Assembly: GCA_013285655.1 (NCBI GenBank)
Contig: JABDHI010000027.1
Coordinates: 1-36,719, forward strand
Length of the DNA stretch: 36,719 nucleotides
DNA from: Bacteroidota bacterium
GTDB taxonomy: Bacteria > Bacteroidota > Bacteroidia > JABEUT01
Direction of reading: 5' to 3'
In this document: positions 8,094-17,320 of the stretch, in pieces
Layout of the letters: the number at the start of each line of letters is the position of its first letter
Position numbering within the stretch: position 1 is the stretch's first letter
Program-made: the position numbers and the translations under genes
The notes under the pieces: generated by a model
Databases searched by the model: none
The model's input: the letters and a program-made list of their open reading frames with translations, nothing else
What the model was told of the DNA's origin: nothing

Positions 8094-8122
8094 AAAGTGG
8101 GAGAAAGTGGTAAAATGTGGGA
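8094..8122 (+). promoter_or_regulatory. MraZ box: three direct repeats at 10 bp spacing
   Basis: TGGGA (8098-8102), TGGTA (8108-8112) and TGGGA (8118-8122) are separated by exactly 5 bp. This is the TGGGN-N5 arrangement described for E. coli MraZ operators. Read in another register it is AAAGTGG, AAAGTGG and AATGTGG with 3 bp gaps, the form described in Mollicutes. The boxes lie 42-70 bp before the mraZ ATG, where MraZ binding would control the whole dcw operon, most likely as an autorepressor. Confidence 0.85.
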
Positions 8123-8163
8123 ATTTTTTTGCTACTTTTACACCTCAATTAAATCAACCTAAA

Positions 8164-8637
8164 ATGGCAGCCCTTATAGGCGAATACGAATGCAAACTTG
8201 ATGACAAGGGAAGGCTTATGCTTCCTGTTGGCCTTAAGAAGCAATTGCCTGCCAAGGAGCAAAAGCAGTTTGTGGTTAACCGGGGGCTCGATAAGCAATT
8301 GAACTTGTGGCCACGCAAAGAGTGGAACAAGGAAACAGCAAGTTTCAGTAAGCTGAATCTTTACAAGCAAAAGGATAGAGAGTTTGTGAGAAGGTTCAAT
8401 GCAGGCGCTACCGAAGTTGAATTGGATAGTTCAGGCCGTTTGCTTTTGCCTAAGAGCCTGATGGAGCATGCAGGAGTAGATAAAGACGCTGTGCTATTTG
8501 GTTTCTCTAACCGAATTGAAATATGGTCGAAACAGGAATACAATAAGTACATGAAGCAGGGCGCCGATGATTTTGCTGCCCTGGCTGAAGAAGTAATGGG
8601 TAAACTACCAAATGATAGTAGCGGAGATGTATCATAA
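8164..8637 (+). CDS. mraZ: Transcriptional regulator MraZ, 157 aa
   Basis: The protein has two SpoVT-AbrB-like halves, each with the DxxGRLxLP signature: DDKGRLMLP near residue 13 and LDSSGRLLLP near 87. MraZ forms a ring-shaped oligomer and binds repeats in front of its own operon. The ATG at 8164 gives the normal MAALIGEYECKLDDKGR start. A longer in-frame reading from GTG 8107 would begin inside the MraZ boxes and is rejected. It is the first gene of the dcw cluster, and its end overlaps the start of rsmH by 11 bp. Confidence 0.96.
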   Translation: MAALIGEYECKLDDKGRLMLPVGLKKQLPAKEQKQFVVNRGLDKQLNLWPRKEWNKETASFSKLNLYKQKDREFVRRFNAGATEVELDSSGRLLLPKSLMEHAGVDKDAVLFGFSNRIEIWSKQEYNKYMKQGADDFAALAEEVMGKLPNDSSGDVS

Positions 8638-9520
8638 AGCGGTACTTCTGAAAGAAAGTATCGAAGGATTAAACATCATAGATGGAGGGACATACGTCGA
8701 CGCTACATTCGGAGGAGGAGGACACACAAAGGCAATACTTGAAAAGCTTAAGGGAGGAAGAGTAATAGCCTTCGATCAGGATAAGGATGCTTTCGAAAAT
8801 AATATTGCAGACAAGCGTTTAGAGCTGGTTTATTCAAATTTCCGTTTTATGCAGGAGCAGCTGGCCGAGAAAGGTATAACACAGGTTGACGGCATATTGG
8901 CTGACTTGGGAATATCGTCTCACCAAATAGATACTCCGGAACGTGGTTTCTCTACCCGGTTTGATGCCCCCCTTGATATGCGAATGGATAACAATGGGAC
9001 CAGAACAGCAGCTGATATTATTAATACATATTCAGTTGCCAAGCTACAAAGCATGTTTTCGCTCTATGGTGAAATTATCAACTCTGCCAATCTGGCCCGT
9101 GTAATTGAAAAGGCAAGAGCGGTAAAGCATATTCGTACAACAGGAGAATTGATTGATGCAATTAAAATGTGTACACCACCTCAAACGGCAAACAGGTATA
9201 TGGCGCAGGTGTTTCAATCATTACGAATTGAACTGAACGAAGAAGTGGAAGTGTTGAAAGACTTATTGCGCGCCAGTGAATCGGTAATGAAGAAAGGCGG
9301 AAGGCTAGTGGTTATCTCTTATCATTCGCTAGAAGACAGATTGGTGAAGAACTATATGCGTAGTGGAAATTTTGAAGGTGTACCACAAAAAAATATGTAC
9401 GGCCATGATTTGCGCCCATTTGAACCAATTACAAAGAAACCGGTGATTCCTGCCGATGATGAGATAGTATCGAACAACAGGGCACGCAGTGCAAAAATGA
9501 GAATAGCGGAAAAGATATAA
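8627..9520 (+). CDS. rsmH: 16S rRNA (cytosine(1402)-N(4))-methyltransferase RsmH, 297 aa
   Basis: This SAM-dependent methyltransferase (also called MraW) modifies C1402 in the ribosomal P site. The SAM-binding motif DATFGGGGHTKAIL lies near residues 25-38. ADLGISSHQID, the RGFSTRFDAPLDMRM block and VISYHSLEDRLVKNY are all family signatures, and the length is normal. I prefer the ATG at 8627 because it gives the usual MYHKAVLLKES start; the ATG at 8612 would add five residues. Either choice overlaps mraZ, indicating translational coupling. The stop is one base before the ftsL start. Confidence 0.96.
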   Translation: MYHKAVLLKESIEGLNIIDGGTYVDATFGGGGHTKAILEKLKGGRVIAFDQDKDAFENNIADKRLELVYSNFRFMQEQLAEKGITQVDGILADLGISSHQIDTPERGFSTRFDAPLDMRMDNNGTRTAADIINTYSVAKLQSMFSLYGEIINSANLARVIEKARAVKHIRTTGELIDAIKMCTPPQTANRYMAQVFQSLRIELNEEVEVLKDLLRASESVMKKGGRLVVISYHSLEDRLVKNYMRSGNFEGVPQKNMYGHDLRPFEPITKKPVIPADDEIVSNNRARSAKMRIAEKI

Positions 9521-9521
9521 A

Positions 9522-9959
9522 ATGAGAAACAGGCTTAAGACGGACATAGAGCTAGAAGAGAAACCGATGGTGCAGGTGGTTGATACCCTTGAACCTGAAG
9601 TGGAGGCTTCGCCTTCAAAGGGCAGCAATAAGGTGGGCCGTGCTGTTTCTACTGTGGTAAGTGGTCGTTTCCTTATCTCAGAACAAACGCTAAAGCATTT
9701 CCCGTTTTTGTTCTTTTTAGCATTTATGGGCCTGCTTTATATAGCCAATGGGTACTATGCTCAGTCGAAGGACAGGGAGCTAGACACATTAAACACTCAG
9801 ATAAAAGATTTGAATACTCAATACCAAATTGCTAAAGCTAAACTGATGTATTTAAGTAAAGAATCGGAAGTGGCAAAAGCGTCAACGACATTAGGCCTGA
9901 AAGAATCAGTTACACCTCCTGATAAAATTGTAATAGATAATAGAATAGTTAAGAAGTAA
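9522..9959 (+). CDS. ftsL: FtsL-like cell division protein, 145 aa
   Basis: This is a small bitopic protein: a charged N-terminal cytoplasmic part of about 60 residues, one transmembrane helix near 63-80 (FPFLFFLAFMGLLYIANGYY), then an extracytoplasmic heptad coiled coil (about 85-125). This is the topology of FtsL, which pairs with FtsB and FtsQ and activates FtsW/FtsI. Identity rests mainly on topology and position between rsmH and ftsI, since FtsL sequences diverge strongly; it corresponds to the Bacteroidota FtsL-like family. The N-terminal tail is longer than in E. coli. It abuts ftsI with no intervening base. Confidence 0.88.
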   Translation: MRNRLKTDIELEEKPMVQVVDTLEPEVEASPSKGSNKVGRAVSTVVSGRFLISEQTLKHFPFLFFLAFMGLLYIANGYYAQSKDRELDTLNTQIKDLNTQYQIAKAKLMYLSKESEVAKASTTLGLKESVTPPDKIVIDNRIVKK

Positions 9960-12083
9960 ATGGAACCAAGAAAAGGCACATTACTCCGTACGTACCTCCT
10001 ATATGCATTTATGTGCTTATTAGGGCTGGTTATTACCTTACGGGTGGTGTCTATACAATATTTACAAGGCAATAAATGGAAAATTGCCGCTGCCAATATG
10101 ACTACATCATATTGCACTGTTGAGGCAATGCGTGGTAATATATATGCTGCCGATGGCAACTTGCTGGCTACATCATTGCCTTACTATGATATTGCAATGG
10201 ACGTAAATACAGATTATCTGAGTGATGATATTTTCAATTCTAAAGTAGATTCTCTGAGTATGTGTTTTGCCCAACTGTTTAAAGATAAGTCAGTTGATCA
10301 ATACTATAAGATACTTAAAAGCGCCCGTGCTTCGAATGACCGTTATGTACTATTGAAGAAGAGTGCTTCGTACGAGCAATTGCAGAAGGTAAAGCATTTT
10401 CCGCTACTTCGTTTAGGTAGGAACAAAGGTGGAATGATTGTAGAACAAACCTATAAGCGCGAATTGCCTTTCCGCGATTTGGCTGAACGTACTATTGGAT
10501 ATACCCGAGATAATATTGATGTAGGGTTGGAAGGAGCCTTTGACGAATACCTGCGCGGCGATAGTGGCCGTATATTAATGGAGAAATTGGCAGGTGGTGT
10601 AAAAGTGCCTATCAATACAAATGATGATGTTCAACCGCAAAATGGCGAAGATGTATTGTCGACCATCAATATTAATTACCAGGATGTTGCTGAAACTTCA
10701 TTGCGCGAGCAACTCACAAAACACAATGCCGATCACGGTTGTGTAATATTAATGGAAGTGAAAACGGGTAGGGTACTGGCCGCTGCTAACCTCGATCGTA
10801 AAGATTCTACAGGTAAATACGAAGAGTCTTACAATTATGCGTTAGGCGAAGCTGCTGAACCGGGTTCAACCTTCAAGCTTTCTTCGTTGATAGTTGCTAT
10901 GGAGGATGGTTATGTAAATAATTCAGACAGTATTAATCTGGAAAATGGCACCCATCAATATTATGACCGTGTAATGCGCGATGCGGAACATGACGAGACC
11001 GGATGGGTTACCGTGCAAAGAGCTTTTGAAATGTCATCGAATGTAGGTATCTCGAAAATAATTTATAAGTATTACGCTAACCAGCCAAAAAAATTTGTAG
11101 ATGGTCTTTGTCGCCTTGGTCTTGATAAACCACTCAGTTTAAGTATACCAGGCGAAGGCACTCCTAAAATGCCTAACCCAAGCGATAAGACCTGGAGCGG
11201 TGTGAGTTTACCTTGGTTAGCCATTGGCTACGGAGTAGAAGTGACTCCATTGCAAACTCTTTCTGTTTACAATGCTGTGGCTAATAACGGTACTATGGTT
11301 AAGCCGAGGTTTGTTGATGCATTGATGAAAAACGGTAAGGTTGTTCAACAGTATCAAACACAAGTTATTAATAGTAAAATTTGCTCAGATGTTACACTTA
11401 AGAAATTAAGGAGACTATTAGAAGGAGTGGTATTACGCGGTACAGCAAAAAATCTGAACAATACCGTTTATTCTATTGCGGGTAAAACAGGTACCGCCCA
11501 AATTGCCAACAAAGGTGGCAAAGCATACAAGGCTGGAGGTAAAATAAATTACCAGGCATCGTTTGTCGGGTACTTTCCTGCTAACAATCCACAGTATTCT
11601 TGTATTGTAATAATGAATTCACCAAGTGCTGATGGATACTATGGTAACATAACTGCCGGCCCTATCTTCCGCGAAATAGCTGATAAGGTATATGCAAGCA
11701 GTATAAATATTGATCCTTCAGTAACTGAATTGGCTGTTAGCAAGCATAGCGCACCTGTGGTTAAGAATGGCAACTTTAAAGACATTGATAATGTATTGCA
11801 AAAGATGGGCATTACCTTCCACAGTACTGCAAAGGAAAGCGGCTGGGTGAGTACAGAAATTCAGGATTCTACCATACACATGGTGTCTGATAATCCTCAA
11901 AAAATGTTGAGACAGGGCCTTATGCCCGATCTGCACGGTATGAGTGCAGAAGATGCTGTTTACCTGCTTGAAAATAATCATTTAAGAGTTACCATAAAAG
12001 GTTTCGGTGCGGTTGCAGAACAATCGTTACCGGTAGGAACAAAATTTAATAAAGGGCAGAAAGTAACACTGCAATTGTCGTAA
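9960..12083 (+). CDS. ftsI: Division-specific peptidoglycan transpeptidase FtsI (PBP3) with C-terminal PASTA domain, 707 aa
   Basis: This class B penicillin-binding protein crosslinks septal peptidoglycan. It has an N-terminal transmembrane helix (about 9-29), a PBP dimerisation domain (about 50-220) and a transpeptidase domain with STFK (catalytic Ser303), SSN (359-361) and KTG (509-511). A PASTA domain follows at the C-terminus (about 655-707, beginning MPDLHGMSAEDAVYLL). The PASTA extension makes it longer than the E. coli enzyme and is usual in Bacteroidota. All active-site motifs are intact. It works with FtsW, encoded downstream in the same cluster. The start codon directly follows the ftsL stop. 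Confidence 0.96.
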   Translation: MEPRKGTLLRTYLLYAFMCLLGLVITLRVVSIQYLQGNKWKIAAANMTTSYCTVEAMRGNIYAADGNLLATSLPYYDIAMDVNTDYLSDDIFNSKVDSLSMCFAQLFKDKSVDQYYKILKSARASNDRYVLLKKSASYEQLQKVKHFPLLRLGRNKGGMIVEQTYKRELPFRDLAERTIGYTRDNIDVGLEGAFDEYLRGDSGRILMEKLAGGVKVPINTNDDVQPQNGEDVLSTININYQDVAETSLREQLTKHNADHGCVILMEVKTGRVLAAANLDRKDSTGKYEESYNYALGEAAEPGSTFKLSSLIVAMEDGYVNNSDSINLENGTHQYYDRVMRDAEHDETGWVTVQRAFEMSSNVGISKIIYKYYANQPKKFVDGLCRLGLDKPLSLSIPGEGTPKMPNPSDKTWSGVSLPWLAIGYGVEVTPLQTLSVYNAVANNGTMVKPRFVDALMKNGKVVQQYQTQVINSKICSDVTLKKLRRLLEGVVLRGTAKNLNNTVYSIAGKTGTAQIANKGGKAYKAGGKINYQASFVGYFPANNPQYSCIVIMNSPSADGYYGNITAGPIFREIADKVYASSINIDPSVTELAVSKHSAPVVKNGNFKDIDNVLQKMGITFHSTAKESGWVSTEIQDSTIHMVSDNPQKMLRQGLMPDLHGMSAEDAVYLLENNHLRVTIKGFGAVAEQSLPVGTKFNKGQKVTLQLS

Positions 12084-12089
12084 ATAGTA

Positions 12090-13553
12090 ATGAAGAAACT
12101 GAAAGACATACTATATAAAGTTGCACTGGTAGAAGTAGCCGGTTCAACTGATGTGGCTATTTCAGCTGTTCAGTTCGATTCTCGTAGAGTGACGGAAGGC
12201 TCTTTGTTTATTGCCATTAAAGGGTTAACGACAGACGGTCACAAGTTCATAGCGCAAACTATTGAGAAGGGTGCAATTGCTGTTTTATGTGAAGAAATGC
12301 CGGAGAATAGGCTTGATGGTATTACGTATGTACGTGTGAAAGATTCTTCTGCCGCGCTTGCAATTGTTGCGGCTAATTTCTTCGATCATCCTTCGGCTAA
12401 GTTAAAGTTGGTTGGTATTACCGGTACTAATGGTAAAACAACAACTGCAACATTGTTATTCAACTTGTTCCGCCAGCTGGGATACAAGGTTGGTTTACTT
12501 TCTACAGTCAAGAACCAAATAAATGATCAACAACTTCCTGCCACGCATACCACTCCTGATTCGTTGGAGCTGAATAGGATGTTAAGCGAAATGTTGACTG
12601 CTGGTTGCACGCATTGCTTTATGGAAGTAAGCTCTCATGCAATTGTGCAAAATAGAATTGCAGAAATAACATTTACAGGTGGTGTGTTTACAAATATCAC
12701 CCACGATCATTTAGATTTCCATAAGACCTTCGATAACTATATCAAAGCAAAGAAGAAATTCTTTGACGAACTCCCTTCTACTGCCTTTGCATTGGTAAAC
12801 AGAGATGATAGCCACGGAATGGTGATGCTGCAAAATACTAAGGCTGTAAAGAAATCTTTCGCATTGAAAAATGCAGCTGATTTTAAATGTAAGGTGATTG
12901 AAAACACATTACAGGGCCTTGTACTCAATATGGATGGCCGCGAGCTGTGGACAAAGCTTATTGGTGCATTCAACGCGTATAATTTGTTAGGGATATATGC
13001 TACTGCGGTATTATTGGGAGAAGATAAGGAAGAAGTATTGAGAGCATTAAGTGCACTTGATCCGGTTGAAGGCCGTTTCCAACACGCTAAGTCGCCTAAT
13101 GGTACTATTGGTATTGTTGACTATGCACATACCCCTGATGCACTGGAGAATGTCCTTTCCACGCTGGCTGAAGTACGTACACCAAACGAAAAGATAATAA
13201 CCATTGTAGGTTGTGGAGGAGATAGAGATAAAACGAAGCGTCCAATAATGGCATCTATTGCTTGCGGAAAAAGTGATAAGGTAATTCTTACATCCGACAA
13301 CCCACGTTCAGAAGAGCCGGCTGAAATAATTCACGAAATGGAAAAAGGCGTGGATGTATTAAGCAAAAAGAAAACGATTTCTATTGTTGATAGAAAAGAA
13401 GCTATTAAGGCTGCTTGCCAAATGGCACAAAAGGGAGATATAATACTGCTGGCAGGCAAGGGCCACGAAAAGTATCAGGAAATAAAGGGTGTTAAATACC
13501 CATTTGACGATATGGAAATTTTATACGAAACGCTTAATCTTTTTCAGAGCTGA
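12090..13553 (+). CDS. murE: UDP-MurNAc-L-Ala-D-Glu:meso-diaminopimelate ligase MurE, 487 aa
   Basis: This ATP-dependent Mur ligase adds the third residue of the stem peptide. The ATP loop [11 protein letters not shown] lies at residues 109-119. The DNPR motif at 403-406 marks specificity for meso-diaminopimelate rather than lysine, and GHEKYQ near 458 is also typical. The three-domain layout and length are normal. The gene starts 6 bp after ftsI and its TGA overlaps the mraY ATG by one base. MurF, which normally follows MurE, is not next to it. Confidence 0.96.
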   Translation: MKKLKDILYKVALVEVAGSTDVAISAVQFDSRRVTEGSLFIAIKGLTTDGHKFIAQTIEKGAIAVLCEEMPENRLDGITYVRVKDSSAALAIVAANFFDHPSAKLKLVGITGTNGKTTTATLLFNLFRQLGYKVGLLSTVKNQINDQQLPATHTTPDSLELNRMLSEMLTAGCTHCFMEVSSHAIVQNRIAEITFTGGVFTNITHDHLDFHKTFDNYIKAKKKFFDELPSTAFALVNRDDSHGMVMLQNTKAVKKSFALKNAADFKCKVIENTLQGLVLNMDGRELWTKLIGAFNAYNLLGIYATAVLLGEDKEEVLRALSALDPVEGRFQHAKSPNGTIGIVDYAHTPDALENVLSTLAEVRTPNEKIITIVGCGGDRDKTKRPIMASIACGKSDKVILTSDNPRSEEPAEIIHEMEKGVDVLSKKKTISIVDRKEAIKAACQMAQKGDIILLAGKGHEKYQEIKGVKYPFDDMEILYETLNLFQS

Positions 13554-14800
13554 TGTTTTATTATTTGTTTCATTATTTAAGGGAGGCTTATAACATGCCG
13601 GGCGCGAATGTGTTCAACTACATTACGTTTCGTGCAGCACTGGCTATTATTACTTCGCTTATTATATCTGCCCTGTTTGGTAAGAGACTGATAGCCATGC
13701 TACATAAAAAGCAAGTAGGCGAAACCGTCCGTGATTTAGGGTTACACGGCCAAAAAGAAAAAGAAGGAACTCCTACCATGGGTGGTTTGATTATTCTTTC
13801 TTCCATTCTTATCCCAACTCTATTATTTGCAAGATTAGATAACGTTTATATCGTACTTATGTTAATTACTACAGTATGGCTTGGTACTGTTGGTTTCCTG
13901 GATGATTATATAAAAGTATTTAAGAAAGATAAACAAGGCCTTAGCGGGAAATTCAAGATTGTTGGCCAGGTTGGAATTGGGCTAATAGTTGCGTGTACTA
14001 TGTATTTCAACCACCACGTTGTAATACGCGAAAAATTATCGAGGGCTAAGGAAACCGCTATGATAAATGGTCAGGATGCCGGATTTACTGAATTGCCAAA
14101 GTACGCCAAAGAAGAAACCAAGTCGCTAAAAACAACTATACCATTCATTAAGGATAATCAATTTGATTATTCTTGGTTGACAGGCTTTTTGGGAACCCAT
14201 TCTAGAAAACTAGCGTGGATCATGTTCATTCCAATCATTATACTCATAGTTACCTTCATATCTAATGGTGCGAACATTACGGATGGTATTGATGGGCTTG
14301 CCACGGGTACATCAGGTATTATAGGCGCAACGTTAATGATACTGGCTTATGTATCGGGTAATATGGTTTTTGCCGATTACCTGAATATAATGTACATACC
14401 TAATTGCGGCGAATTAGTGGTATTCATGAGTGCCTTTGTAGGTGCTTGTATAGGGTTCCTCTGGTATAACTCATATCCGGCACAAGTGTTTATGGGCGAT
14501 ACCGGTAGTCTTGCATTGGGCGGTATTATAGCCGTATTTGCTATTGCAATACGTAAAGAGTTTTTGCTGCCAATCTTGTGCGGTGTGTTCGTAATTGAAA
14601 ATGTATCGGTAATGATGCAAGTGGGTTACTTCAAATACACCAAGAATAAGTTTGGTGAAGGAAGGCGCATTTTTAAAATGGCTCCGCTGCACCACCACTT
14701 TCAAAAGCTTGGGGTTCACGAATCAAAGATCGTTTCGCGTTTTTGGATCATAGGAATTATGCTGGCTCTTGTAACCATAGTAACCCTGAAGTTAAGATAA
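13553..14800 (+). CDS. mraY: Phospho-N-acetylmuramoyl-pentapeptide-transferase MraY, 415 aa
   Basis: This polytopic membrane enzyme transfers phospho-MurNAc-pentapeptide to undecaprenyl phosphate, making lipid I. Key motifs are LDDYIK (Asp117-Asp118), [10 protein letters not shown] (241-250), [12 protein letters not shown] (313-324) and the PLHHHFQ histidine cluster (379-384). About ten transmembrane helices are visible. It is longer than the E. coli enzyme (about 360 aa) because of an insert of roughly 55 polar residues at about 155-210, between two transmembrane segments. The ATG overlaps the last base of murE. Confidence 0.96.
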   Translation: MFYYLFHYLREAYNMPGANVFNYITFRAALAIITSLIISALFGKRLIAMLHKKQVGETVRDLGLHGQKEKEGTPTMGGLIILSSILIPTLLFARLDNVYIVLMLITTVWLGTVGFLDDYIKVFKKDKQGLSGKFKIVGQVGIGLIVACTMYFNHHVVIREKLSRAKETAMINGQDAGFTELPKYAKEETKSLKTTIPFIKDNQFDYSWLTGFLGTHSRKLAWIMFIPIIILIVTFISNGANITDGIDGLATGTSGIIGATLMILAYVSGNMVFADYLNIMYIPNCGELVVFMSAFVGACIGFLWYNSYPAQVFMGDTGSLALGGIIAVFAIAIRKEFLLPILCGVFVIENVSVMMQVGYFKYTKNKFGEGRRIFKMAPLHHHFQKLGVHESKIVSRFWIIGIMLALVTIVTLKLR

Positions 14801-14804
14801 GCCC

Positions 14805-16148
14805 ATGGAAAGCAAAAGGAAAATAGTTGTATTAGGCGCAGGCGAAAGCGGCGTAGGTGCAGCCATTCTTGCGCAAAAGAAGGGCATGGAGGTGTGGGTG
14901 TCTGACAAAAGCAAAATAAAGGATAAGTACTTGACCATACTTAAGGAGAACAAGATTCAGTTTGAACAAGAACAACATACGGAGGAAAAGATATTGGCAG
15001 CTGATGAAGTTGTTAAGAGTCCAGGCATACCGGAGACTGCTCCACTTATTGTGAAGTTGAAGAAACAAGGTACTCCTGTTGTTTCGGAAATTGAATTTGC
15101 AGGCAGGTATACCAATGCGAAGAAAATTTGCATAACCGGTAGCAATGGCAAAACCACCACTACCATGCTTACCTATCACATATTTAAGAAAGCGGGACTT
15201 AATGTAGGCCTTGCAGGGAATGTGGGCAAGAGTTTTGCTTATCAGGTGGCTACGGAGAACTTCGATTATTACGTACTTGAGTTAAGTAGCTTTCAGCTGG
15301 ATGATATGTACAACTTCAAGGCGGATGTGGCTATACTGTTAAACATTACTCCTGACCACTTAGACAGGTATGATCATGAAATGCAAAACTATACCAATTC
15401 GAAGTTCAGGATCATTCAAAACCAGACAGAACTGGACGCATTCATTTATTGCCTCGATGATGAGGTTACAAGTACGGAAATAAGTAAGCACAATATACCT
15501 GCAAAGAAGTACCCTTTTTCGGTTAAGGAAAAAGTTGAAGAAGGCGCTTACAAAGCAGGTGATGAAATAGTAATTAACGTAAATCAAAATCCTTTATCTA
15601 TGGCAGTACAAAGACTTTCACTGTTTGGCACGCACAACGTATATAACTCAATGGCAGCAGCTATTGCGGCACGTGTGGTCGACATTAAAAAAGACACCAT
15701 CAGGGAAAGCCTGGCAGACTTTCAGAACATTGAACACCGCCTGGAGCATGTAGCTACCATTCATGGCGTGGAATTTATCAATGATTCGAAAGCTACCAAC
15801 ATCAACTCTACATGGTATGCTCTTGAAAGTGTGAATACTCCTATAGTATGGATAGTAGGCGGTATTGATAAAGGTAATGACTATACTACCTTAAATGAAA
15901 TGGTAAAGCAAAAAGTGAAAGCTATTGTTTGCCTGGGTAAGGATAATCGTAAAATTCTGAGCGCATTTTCAGTACTGGTACCAACCATTATCGAAACTGC
16001 ATCAGCATCGGAAGCCGTTAGGAAAGCAGCAAAACTTAGCCAAACAGGAGACACTGTTCTTCTTTCTCCGGCTTGTGCAAGTTTCGACCTGTTCCACAAT
16101 TATGAAGATCGTGGTAACCAATTTAAAGATGCAGTAAGGGCTCTGTAA
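14805..16148 (+). CDS. murD: UDP-MurNAc-L-alanine:D-glutamate ligase MurD, 447 aa
   Basis: This Mur ligase adds D-Glu to UDP-MurNAc-L-Ala. The N-terminal UDP-binding Rossmann motif VVLGAGESGVG is at 8-18, the ATP loop ITGSNGKTTTT at 110-120, and HRLEH and NDSKATN follow in the central and C-terminal parts. LSPACASFDLF near the end is a MurD signature. The length is normal. It starts 4 bp after mraY and ends 11 bp before ftsW. Confidence 0.96.
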   Translation: MESKRKIVVLGAGESGVGAAILAQKKGMEVWVSDKSKIKDKYLTILKENKIQFEQEQHTEEKILAADEVVKSPGIPETAPLIVKLKKQGTPVVSEIEFAGRYTNAKKICITGSNGKTTTTMLTYHIFKKAGLNVGLAGNVGKSFAYQVATENFDYYVLELSSFQLDDMYNFKADVAILLNITPDHLDRYDHEMQNYTNSKFRIIQNQTELDAFIYCLDDEVTSTEISKHNIPAKKYPFSVKEKVEEGAYKAGDEIVINVNQNPLSMAVQRLSLFGTHNVYNSMAAAIAARVVDIKKDTIRESLADFQNIEHRLEHVATIHGVEFINDSKATNINSTWYALESVNTPIVWIVGGIDKGNDYTTLNEMVKQKVKAIVCLGKDNRKILSAFSVLVPTIIETASASEAVRKAAKLSQTGDTVLLSPACASFDLFHNYEDRGNQFKDAVRAL

Positions 16149-16159
16149 GCCATTGAATA

Positions 16160-17320
16160 ATGAAGGCACTGTTTAACTACATACAAGGCGATAAGGTGAT
16201 TTGGGTAATAGTATTACTCCTGTCAATCGTGTCGTTGCTTGTAGTGTATAGCTCAGTTGAAACTCTTGCATATAGAAGCCATTCGGGCAATGCAGGCTAT
16301 TTCCTCATCAAGCACTTCATTATAATACTGTTCGGGTTCTTGCTTATTTATATGGTTCATAATGTTCGTTATACTGTTTTCTCGCGCATATCACAAGTGG
16401 CGCTTTATATTAGTGTACCGCTCTTATTATTCACCCTGTTAAAAGGGGTTAATGAAGGTAATGCCAACCGTTGGTTACAAATACCGGGTACAGGGCTCAC
16501 CTTCCAAACATCTGATTTTGCCAAACTTGCTCTGCTTATATACGTAGCACGTATGCTTGCATTGAAACAAAATATCCTAACTGACTTTAAAACGGGCTTT
16601 CTGCCTATCATTATACCGGTTATTGTTATTTGCGGATTGATATTTCCGTCGAATTTCTCTACCGCATTCTTGTTGTTCGTAAACTGTCTTTGTATCATGT
16701 TCATTGGTAAAGCTAAAATGACACACATCCTTTTAACAATTGGTGTCGGTATTGCCTTTGCCGGATTATTTATGTTTATCGTATTCAAATTCCCGCACAT
16801 CAATAACCGCGTTGCAACCTGGAAATCGCGTATTGAAAGCTTTACAAAGGGGGATAAAGCAGACAACTACCAGGCAGATCAAGCTATGATTGCTATTGCC
16901 ACAGGTGGTCCGGTCGGTAAAGGTCCTGGTAATAGTACACAGAAAAATTTTTTACCACAGGCATCGTCAGATTTTATCTTCTCCATTTTGGTAGAAGAAT
17001 ATGGAACCATAATGGCATTGGCTATGGTATTCCTGTACCTCACATTCTTGTTCAGAGGAGTGAGAATAGCAACACGAAGCACCAAAACATTCGGAAGCTT
17101 GATAGCTATAGGCCTGTCATTGAATTTAGTAATGCAGGCGCTTATCAACATGTGTGTGGCGGTTCACCTTATACCGGTAACAGGGCAGCCACTTCCACTT
17201 GTAAGTATGGGCGGAACATCGATATGGTTTACAAGTATTGCAGTAGGTATAATATTAAGTGTAAGTAAAGAAACGGAAAATACAACAACTAGTAACAGCA
17301 ACATTGTCGCGACAACTTAA
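16160..17320 (+). CDS. ftsW: SEDS peptidoglycan glycosyltransferase FtsW, 386 aa
   Basis: This SEDS-family polymerase uses lipid II to build septal glycan strands with FtsI. About ten transmembrane segments are visible, beginning at residue 12. The family motifs include GANRWL-like NANRWLQIPG near 105, QTSDFAK (the conserved Gln/Ser/Asp/Lys block), the long loop with GGPVGKGPGNS around 250, and PVTGQPLPLVSMGG near the C-terminus. Position inside the dcw cluster supports FtsW over RodA. Its last 17 bp overlap the start of murG. Confidence 0.95.
   Translation: MKALFNYIQGDKVIWVIVLLLSIVSLLVVYSSVETLAYRSHSGNAGYFLIKHFIIILFGFLLIYMVHNVRYTVFSRISQVALYISVPLLLFTLLKGVNEGNANRWLQIPGTGLTFQTSDFAKLALLIYVARMLALKQNILTDFKTGFLPIIIPVIVICGLIFPSNFSTAFLLFVNCLCIMFIGKAKMTHILLTIGVGIAFAGLFMFIVFKFPHINNRVATWKSRIESFTKGDKADNYQADQAMIAIATGGPVGKGPGNSTQKNFLPQASSDFIFSILVEEYGTIMALAMVFLYLTFLFRGVRIATRSTKTFGSLIAIGLSLNLVMQALINMCVAVHLIPVTGQPLPLVSMGGTSIWFTSIAVGIILSVSKETENTTTSNSNIVATT

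Larger units (their letters stand above)
7870..8163 (+). other. Non-coding leader between the GT-C/TPR gene and mraZ
   Basis: This is the longest gap in the window. It contains two GGGA blocks 10 bp apart on the minus strand (7895-7909), an RNA hairpin (7963-7986), a 10 bp palindrome ATAACGTTAT (7991-8000), and the MraZ boxes (8094-8122). A TACTTTTA sequence at 8133-8140 matches seven of eight positions of the Bacteroidota -7 element and lies 23 bp before the mraZ ATG; its -33 region would then fall inside the MraZ boxes. I see no small open frame that looks real. Confidence 0.6.

Noticed and set aside
8107-8163. N-terminal extension of mraZ from a GTG codon
   Set aside because: It starts inside the MraZ boxes and adds residues not found in MraZ proteins; the ATG at 8164 gives the normal start.
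16405-16866. Minus-strand open frame of 153 codons inside ftsW
   Set aside because: It is the complement of transmembrane-coding sequence, with no independent support.
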